A DNA stretch of 64,000 nucleotides from Chrysogorgia sp. JL179-B06 (taxonomy: Eukaryota > Cnidaria > Anthozoa > Scleralcyonacea > Chrysogorgiidae): assembly GCA_035772405.1 (NCBI GenBank), contig JAYKKM010000450.1, forward strand, positions 2,444,001-2,508,000, given 5' to 3'. Below, piece by piece: positions 11,672 through 24,700 of the stretch (position 1 is its first letter; every line of letters starts with the position of its first letter). The notes under the pieces are model-generated. The model was not told the origin of the DNA and made no database searches. It saw only the letters and a program-made list of their open reading frames with translations. Made by a program: the position numbers and the translations under genes.

Positions 11672-14600
11672 ATGGTCGTGAGAACATTTCAAGAAGAGTG
11701 TTCGTACCTTGAGAGGATATCTTCGAACAGTTTTAGAATAAAAAAGGGCTTTGTTGATAACATGAAGGTAATATTTCGGGGAAATTATATATGTTAATTA
11801 TATATATATGTTGGTTAATTGATATTGCCAATTTGATATTCTTATAATAAATGCACAACCAAGGAAAAGGATTAGTGTGACCTCTCAAATAATAGTTAAC
11901 ATTATTTAACATATTTTTACATTTTATCTCTAGCTAGCCACTTATTTCCTTATTATGTTTTTGAAATATATTTTGAAAACTGTAATTTGGCTAAAAGTTG
12001 TGTGTCTGTTTGTACAATTAAATTATGAAATTTGGAAGTTGATCATTCAAGTTGTTGTAGTCTTGAGAAAGACTGAAGTTGGTGACTGATGTTTCAACGG
12101 GGCAGTCATCTTTAGAGTCAAGCCCTTGAAGTATCAGTCACCAAAAATGGCTGACGTTTCATATATATAAGAATCGTGAATTCAAAACATAGCCCTATAA
12201 CCCTAAACCTAATATCAACTCTTACGATAATGCTTTATTTTAGAAATAACAGCTGATTTTAATTATAAATTTCAAATTTTACTTATAGTCTGTATATGTG
12301 ACATCATTTAGGGATTGATACGAAACTTCACCCACAGCAACAGTCTTTCTCAAGACCATATTACAAATCAAACATAGTTTGATGCCACTCTGGCTTTTAA
12401 AAAGATTTTTGCACATAACATGACTCAACGTTTCAACACTCCAATCTAGTGTCCTCATCATGGGTGATTGTTGTAAAGTTAGGATCCCTATTTATACCAC
12501 TCATAGAACAAAGATGATGTTATCTATTAACAAGATGCAAATAAGCTTCTGGTAATAAACCACCATCATCGTGATTCAATGGGGTGACAGGTGCTATTGA
12601 TATGCCAAGCCTCCATACAACATCTCTGATGGTACCGTGGATTAGTGGTAAATAATTTTGGAATTTTCCCATGCCAATCCCTTTGTTTGGTTACCTGCGC
12701 ATGCTCCGACAAAGCAGAAATGCATATCACTAGCGCCAACGCCCCATTGAATCACGACGACATTACCAGAAGCTTATTGGCATCTTGTTAATAGATAACG
12801 TCATCATCGGTTCTATGAGAGTATAAATAGGGATCCTAACTTTACAACGATCAACCCTGATGAAGACACTAAGATTGGAGTGTCGAAACGTTGGGTCATG
12901 GACAGTAACTTTTAAAGTTCCGTTCAAAAAACTTTTTTAAGCCAGAGTAACGTCAAACTATGTCTGATTTATCACCTGGTTGCGTTGGGAAATTATTTGT
13001 TGATTACAAATCAACTTTCTCCTAGGTTCTTACTGCAATTTAGTTTGAAGTTTCTTATAAATTTCTATGAGGTGATAGTTGATGAAGAAGCTCCCAAGTA
13101 AAATTAAGTTAATTTTTTAAGTTAATTAAGTTAATTTTTTTTAAAAATTAAGTTAATTTCCCAGTTAATTAAGTTAATTTTTTTTAAAAATTAAGTTAAT
13201 TTCCCAGTTAATTTTTGTTTGTAATTTATTCTCATAATATCTCATTTAGTTCTTTCCATTTTGTGAATAATTTGTTAAGGTTGAAGGAATATTTTATGTC
13301 AATTCCAATCTTGAGAAGTTAATGTATGATGAATTGAGGCATTGGTGCAACTCAGCTGGTAATATATGAAGTCCTTGTCGAAAGCTGTTATATTATCCAG
13401 TGTTTGTTTATTGATTTATTAAGTTTCATTCTGTACACATCAATATTCAGTTATCCATCTACTTGTTCATGCATTTAATTCATTCATTTATAACTTACTT
13501 TACTGCAATTTTATCAGGTGTTGGCGGATTTCTGCCTGGAGTGAAACAGATTGCAAATGTAGCATCATTGCCTGGCATTGTTGGGGTATAAACATGCATT
13601 TATTTGGTAACTTAATTTAGAATGATTGATATGTAGTAATTAACAGTTTTGCTGAACATGGGAAGCATGATGAAGGGAGGGAGGGAGGGAGGAAAGGAAG
13701 GAAGGAAGGAAGGAGGAGGGAGGGAGGGAGGGAGGGAGGGAGGGAGGGAGGGAGGGAGGGAGGGAGGAAGAAAGAAAGCAAGGAAGGAAGGAAGGAAGGA
13801 AGGAAGGAAGGAAGGAAGGAAGGAAGGAAGGAAGGAAGGAAGGAAGGAAGGAAGGAAGGAAGGAAGGAAGGAAGGAAGGAAGGAAGGAAGGAAGGAAGGA
13901 AGGAAGGAAGGAAGGAAGGAAGGAAGGAAGGAAGGAAGGAAGGAAGGAAGGAAGGAAGGAAGGATGGATGGATGGAAGGGAGCAACGAAGGAAGGAACGA
14001 ACGAACGAACAAACAAACGAATGAACGAATGAACGAACGAAGGAAGAGAGGAAGGAAGGAAGAGAGGAAGGAAGGAAGGAAAAGAGGAAGGAAGGAAGGA
14101 AGAGAGGAAGGAAGGAAGGAAGAGAGGAAGGAAGGAAGGAAGGAAGGAAGGAAGGAAGGAAGGAAGGAAGGAAGGAAGGAAGGAAGGAAGGAAGGAAGGA
14201 AGGAAGGAAGGAAGGAAGGAAGGAAGGAAGGAAGGAAGGAAGAGAGGGAAGGATGGGAGGGAGGGAAGGAAGAGAGGGAGGGAGGCAGGAATGGAGGGAT
14301 TTAGGAAGGAAGGGAGGGAGGAATGAAGGAGCAACGAACAAATAAATAAGAATGAAAAAAATTCATTCCATAGAAATCAGTTGGATTGCCAGATGTTCAC
14401 GCAGGATATGGTTTTGCAATTGGTAATAAAATATATTTATTTATTCCTGTTTGTATAACATATGCATTATATTACTGTACTAGTAAAGCTAGTTTTTACT
14501 AATATTGGTTAGTACATGGTTGACAGATTTGTAAATACATGTACACATAGAGAGAAATTAGTATTACCATTATCAATATTTGCCTGCAGGTAATATGGCT

Positions 14601-17600
14601 GCCTTTGACATGAATGATCCAAATGCTGTTGTCTCCCCGGGAGGTGTTGGCTTTGATATCAATTGTGGTGTCCGTCTCATTCGTACTAACCTGGATGAGA
14701 AAGATGTAGCACCAAGGAAGGAACAGCTTGTTCAGGTAACCTCTTCTTTATTGTGCATAAGGAACATTCTATTTAAAAAACAAGTTTATATTTTTGAAAA
14801 AAGAAAGGTTATGTAATTTAGATTCCACTCAAGTATAAGTTCACTTACCTTGTTCTTATAATTTTTTATCATTCCTTCAAGGCCCTGTTTGATCATATTC
14901 CAGTTGGTGTTGGATCCAAAGGGATCATCCCAATGACAGCTAAGTATGTGATGGCAAATGACTATCGCTTAACTGTATCGCTTAACTTAACTGATTCCAT
15001 GTAAAGGGTGGCAAGTTAGCATCTTCTAAATTTTGCCAATTTTATTTTCTCAATAATTTTAGAGACTTGGAGGAAGCTCTTGAGATGGGAATTGATTGGT
15101 CTTTACGAGAAGGTAAATTAATTAGTGTTGTTCCTTGGTACAGGGTGGTAAATGGTGAATGAGTGGCAACTATGATATGAATTGTAACGTTCATGGTGCG
15201 TATTTAGGATATGCTTGGGCCGAAGATAAGGAACATTGCGAGGAATATGGCAGGATGTTACAAGCTGATTCATCCAAAGTCAGTCCAAGAGCGAAAAAAC
15301 GAGGACTCCCTCAGGTAATGTGTAATGTGTAAGTGGCCTGCACAAACACAAACACAAACACAAAATCAGTAAATGAGTACTGACACTGACACTAGCATTG
15401 ACACCAACATTAGCATTGACACTGACAATACATTGACACTGATACAACATCAGGACTGACACTGACATCAGCACTGACACCAACACTACCATATTTGACA
15501 TACTGACATGGGCACCACCATTGACACACCAATACCCACCATTGACACACCAACACCACCAGTGATACACCAACACTGATGTGGGCACCACCTTTGAAAT
15601 ACCAACACTACCATTGACACACTGATACAGACACCAGCATTGACACCAACACCACCATTGACGCACCACCATTCACACACCAACACCACCATTGACACAC
15701 CAACACCACCATTGACACCACCATTGACACACCAGCACTAGCATGGGCACCACCATTGATACACCAACACCACCATTGACACACCAGCACTGACACCAAC
15801 ACCAGCATTGACATGGGCACCACCAGCACTGACACCAACACCACCATTGACACACCAACACTGACACACCAACACTGACACACCAACACTGACACACCAA
15901 CACAAGTACTGACACCAGCATTGACACACCAACACAAGTACTGACACCACCATTGACACACCAACACAAGTACTGACACCAGCATTGACACCAACACAAG
16001 TACTGACACCAGCATTGACACACCAACACAAGTACTGACACCAGCATTGACACACCAACACAAGTACTGACACCAGCATTGACACACCAACACAAGTACT
16101 GACACCAGCATTGACACACCAACACAAGTACTGACACCAGCATTGACACACCAACACAAGTACTGACACCAGCATTGACACACCAACACAAGTACTGACA
16201 CCAGCATTGACACACCAACACAAGTACTGACACCAGCATTGACACACCAACACAAGTACTGACACCAGCATTGACACACCAACACAAGTACTGACACCAG
16301 CATTGACACACCAACACAAGTACTGACACCAGCATTGACACACTAACACAAGTACTGACACCAGCATTGACACACCAACACAAGTACTGACACCAGCATT
16401 GACACACCAACACAAGTACTGACACCAGCATTGACACACCAACACAAGTACTGACACCAGCATTGACACACCAACACAAGTACTGACACCAGCATTGACA
16501 CACCAACACAAGTACTGACACCACCATTGACACACCAACACAAGTACTGACACTAGCATTGACACACCAACACAAGTACTGACACCAGCATTGACACAAC
16601 AACACAAGTACTGACACCAGCATTGACACACCAACACAAGTACTGACACCAGCATTGACACACCAATACAAGTACTGACACCACCATTGACACACCAACA
16701 CAAGTACTGACACCAGCATTGATACACCAACACAAGTACTGACACCAGCATTGACACGCCAACACAAGTACTGACACCAGCATTGACACACCAACACAAG
16801 TACTGACACCAGCATTGACACACCAACACAAGTACTGACACCACCATTGACACACCAACACAAGTACTGACACTAGCATTGACACACCAACACAAGTACT
16901 GACACCAGCATTGACACAACAACACAAGTACTGACACCAGCATTGACACACCAACACAAGTACTGACACCAGCATTGACACACCAATACAAGTACTGACA
17001 CCACCATTGACACACCAACACCAGTACTGGCATGGGTACCAACACCAACATCAGTAGTAACACAAAAACTGACACTGTCTAAGACACCACCTTTGGCAGC
17101 AGCTGCAACAATGATTTGTGTTCGCGTCTATTACGTGCAATTAAAAACAGAATGCTCATCAAAATGCACCTGCAGTGTGGCATCATTCTAGGCCTGCGAG
17201 AATTTCACAGGCATGTCAATTCTTCATAGCTTGGTACTCTCGGAGCTGGTAACCATTACGCTGAAATTCAAGTGGTGGACGAAATCTTTGATAATTTTGC
17301 CGCCAAGAAAATGGGAGTGGATCACATAGGACAGGTTAGTGGATAACGTCGATAGCCTGGGATCATGACGTATAAATTCCGCATAAATTCCACATGCACG
17401 TATTGAAATAGCGACTACATTTATCTAAACGTTACCTGTCTGTCTTCTAATGTCATTATGGCTCAGGAATATGTAAAATCGATTGAGTTGGAATTCGAAA
17501 TCGATCCTGTTTTACTAAAATGGATTATTTTCTCTTAATGCTGTACATCCAGGTTTGCTTGATGATTCACAGTGGCAGTCGTGGTCTTGGCCATCAAGTG

Positions 17601-20600
17601 GCCACAGGTGAGATTCTCTTGAGAATGAGGCATACACAGAATACATACTACTCCTCGTATTTTGACAGTTCAAGCTCATTTGTCATATCTCATAATACAA
17701 AGTAGTACCCCTTGACGAAGAACCTTCGCTCGATACGTTGGACTTTAACTAGTTCGGCACCCCACCAACCTGACGAATAAACTCCCTGCTGCTAACGTTC
17801 TTTTCATCTGTATGTTTATGTGTTTATCTTTTAAATAGACGCACTTGTTTCGATGGAAAGAGCGATGACGAGAGACAAAATCAACGTGAATGACAGACAG
17901 GTGAAGTGCCAAAGTGAATGTTATTTCAACTAGTAATGAATGCTACCTTTGGTGTAGCCTTACACAGGAAAAGGAGCAGTTGCAGAACACCCCGCCACAA
18001 TGTTACTTAGTCATCTGGCTACGCAGTCAGATCATGTGGCTATACAGTCAACTGGCTGATGTCGTCAACTGGCTATGCAGTCAATTGGCTAAGCCTACGC
18101 AGTCAATTGGCTACGACGCAGTCACTGGTTATGCATTCAACTGGATATGCAGTCGATTGGCTGCGCAGTCAACTGGCTACACAGTCAACTGGCTACACAG
18201 TCAACTGGCTATGCAGTCAACTGGCTACGTAGTCAACTGGCTATGCAGTCAACTGGCTATGCAGTCAACTGACTGCGCAGTGAATTGTCTATGCAGTGCA
18301 CTGACTACACAGTCAACTGGCTATGCATTCGATTGGCTACGTAGTCAACTGGCTATAGTCAACGGTTATACGCAGTCAACTGGCTGCGCAGTCTGATTAT
18401 CTGTCAACTGGCTATACAGTCAACTGGCTATACAGTCAACTAGCTATACAGTATTATACAGTATTATACAGTCAACTGGCTATACAGTATTAGTATCAAC
18501 CAACTAGTGGTCTATTACAAATTCGGCATTCTGATTGGCTGAGCTACTCACTGTCTATTGGTGATAGACGGTGAGTAGCGTTACCCAATCACAAACCTTC
18601 TTATGCTGGAATATTCCTATCCTGACCAATCAGAAGCCACGACATATTGAAGCTGCACGGCCAAACCTGGAATCTAGTCCAAACATGGCGTCCGCTAAAA
18701 TTTATATACGAGTGATGAAATCATGAAAACATTGGCCCGAAAGTAATGGAAAATTGTTCAGTTTGACATTTTCGAATAAGAAAATGAATTCGCTTATGCC
18801 TATGGAGTATATCTATACCAAATGTGAAGCAAAGTAATTACAATCTCGTTTTTTGTGAGCGATTGTTTATCATGTGTCATCGAGCAAACTCTACATTTTG
18901 AATGGGAGACTTCTACAAACAAAAAGGTAAAACTATCTGAAAATTTAGAACAATGTTAGAAAGGTTGTTTATAGTTGATACTAAAACAATTAGACAACTC
19001 GCCCTCGTTGTCTATGAGCAGATAGTCAACTCGGGCTTCGCCCTCGTTGACTATCTGCTCATAGACAACTCGTTCTCGTTGTCTAATTGTTAATTATACA
19101 GTCAACTGGCTATACAGTCAACTAGCTATACAGTCAACTGGCTATACAGTCAACTGGCTATATACAGTCAACTGGCTATACCAACTGGCTATACAGTCAA
19201 CTGGCTATACAGTCAACTGGCTATACAGTCAACTGGCTATACAGTCAACTGGCTATACAGTCAACTGGCTATACAGTCAACTGGCTATGCAGTCAACTGG
19301 CTATGCAGTCAACTGGCTATACAGTCAACTGGCGATACAGTCAACTGGCTATACAGTCATCTGGCTATACAGTCAACTGGCTATATAGTCAACTGGCTAT
19401 GCAGTCAACTGGCTATACAGTCAACTGGCTATGCAGTCAACTGGCTATGCAGTCAACTGGCTATGCAGTCAACTGGCTATACAGTCAACTGGTTATACAG
19501 TCAACTGGCTATGCAGTCAACTGGCTATACAGTCAACTGGCTATACAGTCAACTGGCTATGCAGTCAACTGGCTATACAGTCAACTGGCGATACAGTCAA
19601 CTGGCTATACAGTCAACTGGCTATACAGTCAACGGCTATGTAGTCAACGGCTATGTAGTCAACGGCTACTTTCTCTGAGTCCTGTTAGCTCAGTGGCTAG
19701 ACGTCGATCCTCGCTCGCCGTTACGGTTTTTCCAGAATTGTTTAACTTATTTACAGCTTGTATAGGAGCAACTCGACGTGTTACAAACCTCAATTTGCTA
19801 ATTTGTTTATGTGTTTCCATTTGAACAGCTTGCGTGTGCGAGTATTAGTTCGCAGGAAGGCAAGGATTATCTAAAAGGAATGGCAGCGGCAGCCAACTAC
19901 GCATGGGTCAACAGAGCAAGCATGACCTTTCTCTCTAGACAGGTAAATTAGGAAAACTAGTGATATTGTTTGGAACAAAACCTGTTTGGATAAGCCATTT
20001 TATATGTGTAAACATCTGACAAGTGCAGTAGATGTTTTGTGATGCCTGCATGGTTTAACTGTGTTACTATTATTTTAAGGCGTTTGCCAAAGTGTTTCAG
20101 TCCACACCAGATGACTTGGACATGCATATCATTTATGATGTTTCTCATAACATTGCCAAAGTCGAAGAACACGTATCCTTTGATTTTATGGTTTTAGTTT
20201 GGGTGCTTAAGGAAGACGGACAGACGAGGCAGTGAATGGAATGAAGGAAGGGCTGGAGGGAGAAGGAAGGAAGGACTTACGGACGGACGGACGGAGGAAG
20301 GAAGGAAGGACGGACAGACCGACGTAGGGAGGAAGGGAGGAAGGAAGGACGGAAGGAAGGAAGGACGGACGGAAGGGAGGGAGGTTGGCAGGGCGGGCAT
20401 TTGTGATGAAGGGAGGGAGGGAGGGAGGGAGGGAGGAAGGGAGGAAGGGAGGAAGGGAGGAAGGGAGGAAGGGAGGAAGGAAGGAAGGAAGGAAGGAAGG
20501 AAGGAAGGAAGGAAGGAAGGAAGGAAGGAAGGAAGGAAGGAAGGAAGGAAGGAAGGAAGGAAGGACGGACGGACGGACGGACGGGAGGGAGGGAGGTTGG

Positions 20601-21672
20601 GATGGCGGGCGGGGAGGGAGGGAGGGAGGGAGGAAGGAAGAGCGGAAGGACGGACGGACGCATGGGAGGACGGGAGGATGAACGAACGGATGGACCACCG
20701 AAGTAGATTATTTGAGCGAACCATTGCCTATCAACAGTCTAGATTTCGAAACAAATTGAAATACATGGCTGTTTTTCTAACCAATTCTTAACTTCCCGTC
20801 AAGATGCTTGACAATAGACAACGTACTTTATTAGTTCATCGCAAGGGATCCACAAGAGCGTTTCCTCCTCACCATCCACTCATCCCAGTTGATTACCAGG
20901 TAGAAAATATTTAACAGTTATACCATGAGCACGAGTCGTGACTCGTATGCTCATAACCAACGAAGCTTAACGTTTCGACCGAAGGCCCTTCTCAGAGAGT
21001 GTTACAGTAAATACAAGTCTAGAGTACTTGTCAGAGAGTAAAAACCTTTTTGGTTTAAGTGATCTACCTTTGTAACCAAGCATTATTTTTAGTTAACAGG
21101 GCAACCAGTGTTAATTGGAGGAACAATGGGAACATGCAGGTACAATATTGGACGTCTCTGACAGATTCTTTTAGAGTTTTCGATTTGCTTTTTAAGCTGT
21201 TGTTATTTTGTCGTCGCTGTTCTTCTTCTTCTTCTTGATGCTGCTGTTTTTGTTGTTGCTGCTGTTGTTATTTTGTCGTGGCTGCTGTTGTTGTTCTTCT
21301 TCTTGATGCTGCTGTTTTTGTTGTTGTTATTTTGTCGTGGCTGCTGTTGTTGTTCTTCTTCTTGATGCTGCTGTTGTTATTTTGTCGTGGCTGTTGTTGT
21401 TGTTCTTCTTGATGCTGCTGTTTTTGTTGCTGCTGCTGTTGTAATTTTGTCGTGGCTGTTGTTGTTGTTCTTCTTGATGCTGCTGTTTTTGTTGCTGCTG
21501 CTGTTGTTATTTTGTCGTGGCTGTTGTTGTTGTTCTTCTTGATGCTGCTGTTTTTGTTGTTGCTGCTGTTGTTATTTTGTCGTGGCTGTTGTTGTTGTTC
21601 TTCTTGATGCTGCTGTTTTTGTTGCTGCTGCTGTTGTTATTTTCTCGTGGCTGTTGTTGTTGTTCTTCTTGA

Positions 21673-21703
<31 letters not shown>

Positions 21704-24700
21704 ATTTTGTCGTGGCTGTTGTTGTTCTTCTTGATGCTGCTGTTTTTGTTGCTGCTGCTGTTGTTATTTTGTCGTGGCTGTTGTTGTTGTTCTTCTTGAT
21801 GCTGCTGTTTTTGTTGCTGCTGCTGTTGTTATTTTGTTGTAACTGTTGTTGTTGTTGTTCTTCTTCTTCTTGATGCTGCTGTTGTTATTTTGTCGTCGCT
21901 GTTGTTGTTGTTCTTCTTGATGCTGCTGTTTTTGTTGCTGCTGCTGTTGTTATTTTGTCGTGGCTGTTGTTGTTGTTCTTCTTGATGCTGCTGTTTTTGT
22001 TGCTGCTGCTGTTGTTATTTTGTCGTGGCTGTTGTTGTTGTTCTTCTTGATGCTGCTGTTTTTGTTGCTGCTGCTGTTGTTATTTTGTTGTAACTGTTGT
22101 TGTTCTTCTTCTTGATGCTGCTGTTGTTATTTTGTTGTAACTGTTGTTGTTCTTCTTCTTGATGCTGCTGTTGTTATTTTGTCGTGGCTGTTGTTGTTGT
22201 TCTTCTTGATGCTGCTGTTGTTATTTTGTTGTAACTGTTGTTCTTCTTCTTCTTGATGCTGCTGTTTTTGTTGCTGCTGCTGTTGTTATTTTGTTGTAAC
22301 TGTTGTTCTTCTTCTTCTTGATGCTGCTGTTTTTGTTGCTGCTGCTGTTGTTATTTTGTCGTGGCTGTTGTTGTTGTTCTTCTTGATGCTGCTGTTTTTG
22401 TTGCTGCTGCTGTTGTTATTTTGTCGTGGCTGTTGTTGTTGTTCTTATTGATGCTGCTGTTTTTGTTGCTGCTGCTGTTGTTATTTTGTTGTAACTGTTG
22501 TTGTTGTTGTTCTTCTTCTTCTTGATGCTGCTGTTGTTATTTTGTCGTCGCTGTTGTTGTTGTTCTTCTTGATGCTGCTGTTTTTGTTGCTGCTGCTGTT
22601 GTTATTTTGTCGTGGCTGTTGTTGTTGTTCTTATTGATGCTGCTGTTTTTGTTGCTGCTGCTGTTGTTATTTTGTTGTAACTGTTGTTGTTGTTGTTCTT
22701 CTTCTTCTTGATGCTGCTGTTGTTATTTTGTCGTCGCTGTTGTTGTTGTTCTTCTTGATGCTGCTGTTTTTGTTGCTGCTGCTGTTGTTATTTTGTCGTC
22801 GCTGTTGTTGTTGTTCTTCTTCTTCTTCTTGATGCTGCTGTTTTTGTTGCTGCTGCTGTTGTTATTTTGTCGTGGCTGTTGTTGTTGTTCTTCTTGATGC
22901 TGCTGTTTTTGTTGCTGCTGCTGTTGTTATTTTGTCGTGGCTGTTGTTGTTGTTCTTCTTGATGCTGCTGTTTTTGTTGCTGCTGCTGTTGTTATTTTGT
23001 CGTCGCTGTTGTTGTTGTTGTTCTTGATGCTGCTGTTTTTGTTGATGCTGCTGTTGTTATTTTGTTGTAACTGTTGTTGTTGTTGTTGTTCTTCTTCTTG
23101 ATGCTGCTGTTTTTGTTGCTGCTGCTGCTGTTATTTTGTCGTCGCTGTTGTTCTTCTTCTTCTTGATGCTGCTATTTTTGTTGCTGCTGCTATTGTTATT
23201 TTGTCGTGGCTGTTGTTGTTGTTCTTCTTGATGCTGCTGTTTTTGTTGCTGCTGCTGTTGTTATTTTGTCGTCGCTGTTGTTCTTCTTCTTCTTGATGCT
23301 GCTGTTTTTGTTGCTGCTGTTGTTGTTATTTTGTCGTGGCTGTTGTTGTTCTTCTTGATGCTGCTGTTTTTGTTGCTGCTACTGTTGTTATTTTGTCGTC
23401 GCTGTTGTTCTTCTTCTTCTTCTTGATGCTGCTGTTTTTGTTGCTGCTGTTGTTGTTATTTTGTCGTGGCTGTTGTTGTTGTTCTTCTTGATGCTGCTGT
23501 TTTTGTTGTTGCTGCTGTTGTTATTTTGTCGTCGTCGTCGCTGTTGTTATTGTTGTTGTTCTTCTTGATGCTGCTGTTTTTGTTGCTGCTGTTGTTGTTA
23601 TTTTGTCGTGGCTGTTGTTGTTGTTCTTCTTGATGCTGCTGTTTTTGTTGTTGCTGCTGTTGTTATTTTGTTGTAACTGTTGTTGTTGTTGTTGTTGTTG
23701 TTGTTCTTCTTCTTCTTGATGCTGCTGTTGTTATTTTGTCGTCGTCGTCGCTGTTGTTATTGTTGTTGTTGTTCTTCTTGATGCTGCTGTTTTTGTTGCT
23801 GCTGCTGTTGTTATTTTGTCGTGGCTGTTGTTGTTGTTCTTCTTGATGCTGCTGTTTTTGTTGTTGCTGCTGTTGTTATTTTGTTGTAACTGTTGTTGTT
23901 GTTGTTGTTGTTGTTCTTCTTCTTGATGCTGCTGTTGTTATTTTGTCGTCGTCGTCGCTGTTGTTATTGTTGTTGTTGTTGTTGTTCTTCTTGATGCTGC
24001 TGTTGTTATTGTTGCTGCTGCTGTTGTTGTTTTTCTTTTTGATAATCATGATGATGATGATGATGATGCTGTTGTTGTTGGTGGTGTTGTTGTCGTTGTT
24101 GTTGGTGTTTTTGATGATGATGTTGTTGGTGGTGGTGGTGGTGGTATTGTTGTCGTTGTTAGTGTTGGTGGTGTTAGAGTTAGTGGTTGGTGTTAGAGTT
24201 GGTGTTGTTGATGTTGATGTTGCTGTTGCTGTTGTTGTTGCTGTCTTTTTGTTAACGCAAAACAATCGATGAATATATTTTTTTCTTTCGAACATTTCTC
24301 TTCAGTTACGTATTGACGGGAACAGAAAAAGGAATGATCGAGACGTTTGGTACGACATGTCATGGAGCTGTAAGGGTTTTAAAATTATTAAATGAAATTT
24401 GCGCAAAGCACACATCCTAAACTGAGACTAGAGAGTTTACGAAATTGCGATAACGTCATTCTCCGGACACGGGTTTAACCGGTAACCTTCGTATTGCCGA
24501 TGAGTCGCTCTAACCATTGAGCTAGCAGAGCGAAGGTTGATGTACTGGTTCGATCGATATATGTTCTTCCTATATCGTCAATTACTATATATGAGTAATG
24601 CCTGGGTGTGTATACTGTATATACATTGAATGTGGGAGATTGGAGTAAACATAGAATACATGGGCGTCCATCCGCTGCCATTCTGATACCATCTTTCTTG

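Noticed and set aside
13612..14341. Long Ser/Leu/Pro or Lys/Glu/Gly/Arg frames over GGAA arrays (also 7173-7948 and 20194-20724)
   Set aside because: Low-complexity products of a tetranucleotide repeat, open in several frames on both strands. The real exon part at 7221-7407 belongs to the EF-hand gene.
15608..17075. Minus-strand open frames of up to 445 codons, rich in Cys/Val/Trp
   Set aside because: They are the translation of the 32-bp repeat, which lacks stops in all minus-strand frames. They lie in RTCB intron 8 with no domain or start context.
19303..19824. 173-codon frame of [12 protein letters not shown] repeats
   Set aside because: Translation of the 16-bp minisatellite in RTCB intron 11. 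Because 16 is not a multiple of 3, all frames read alike.
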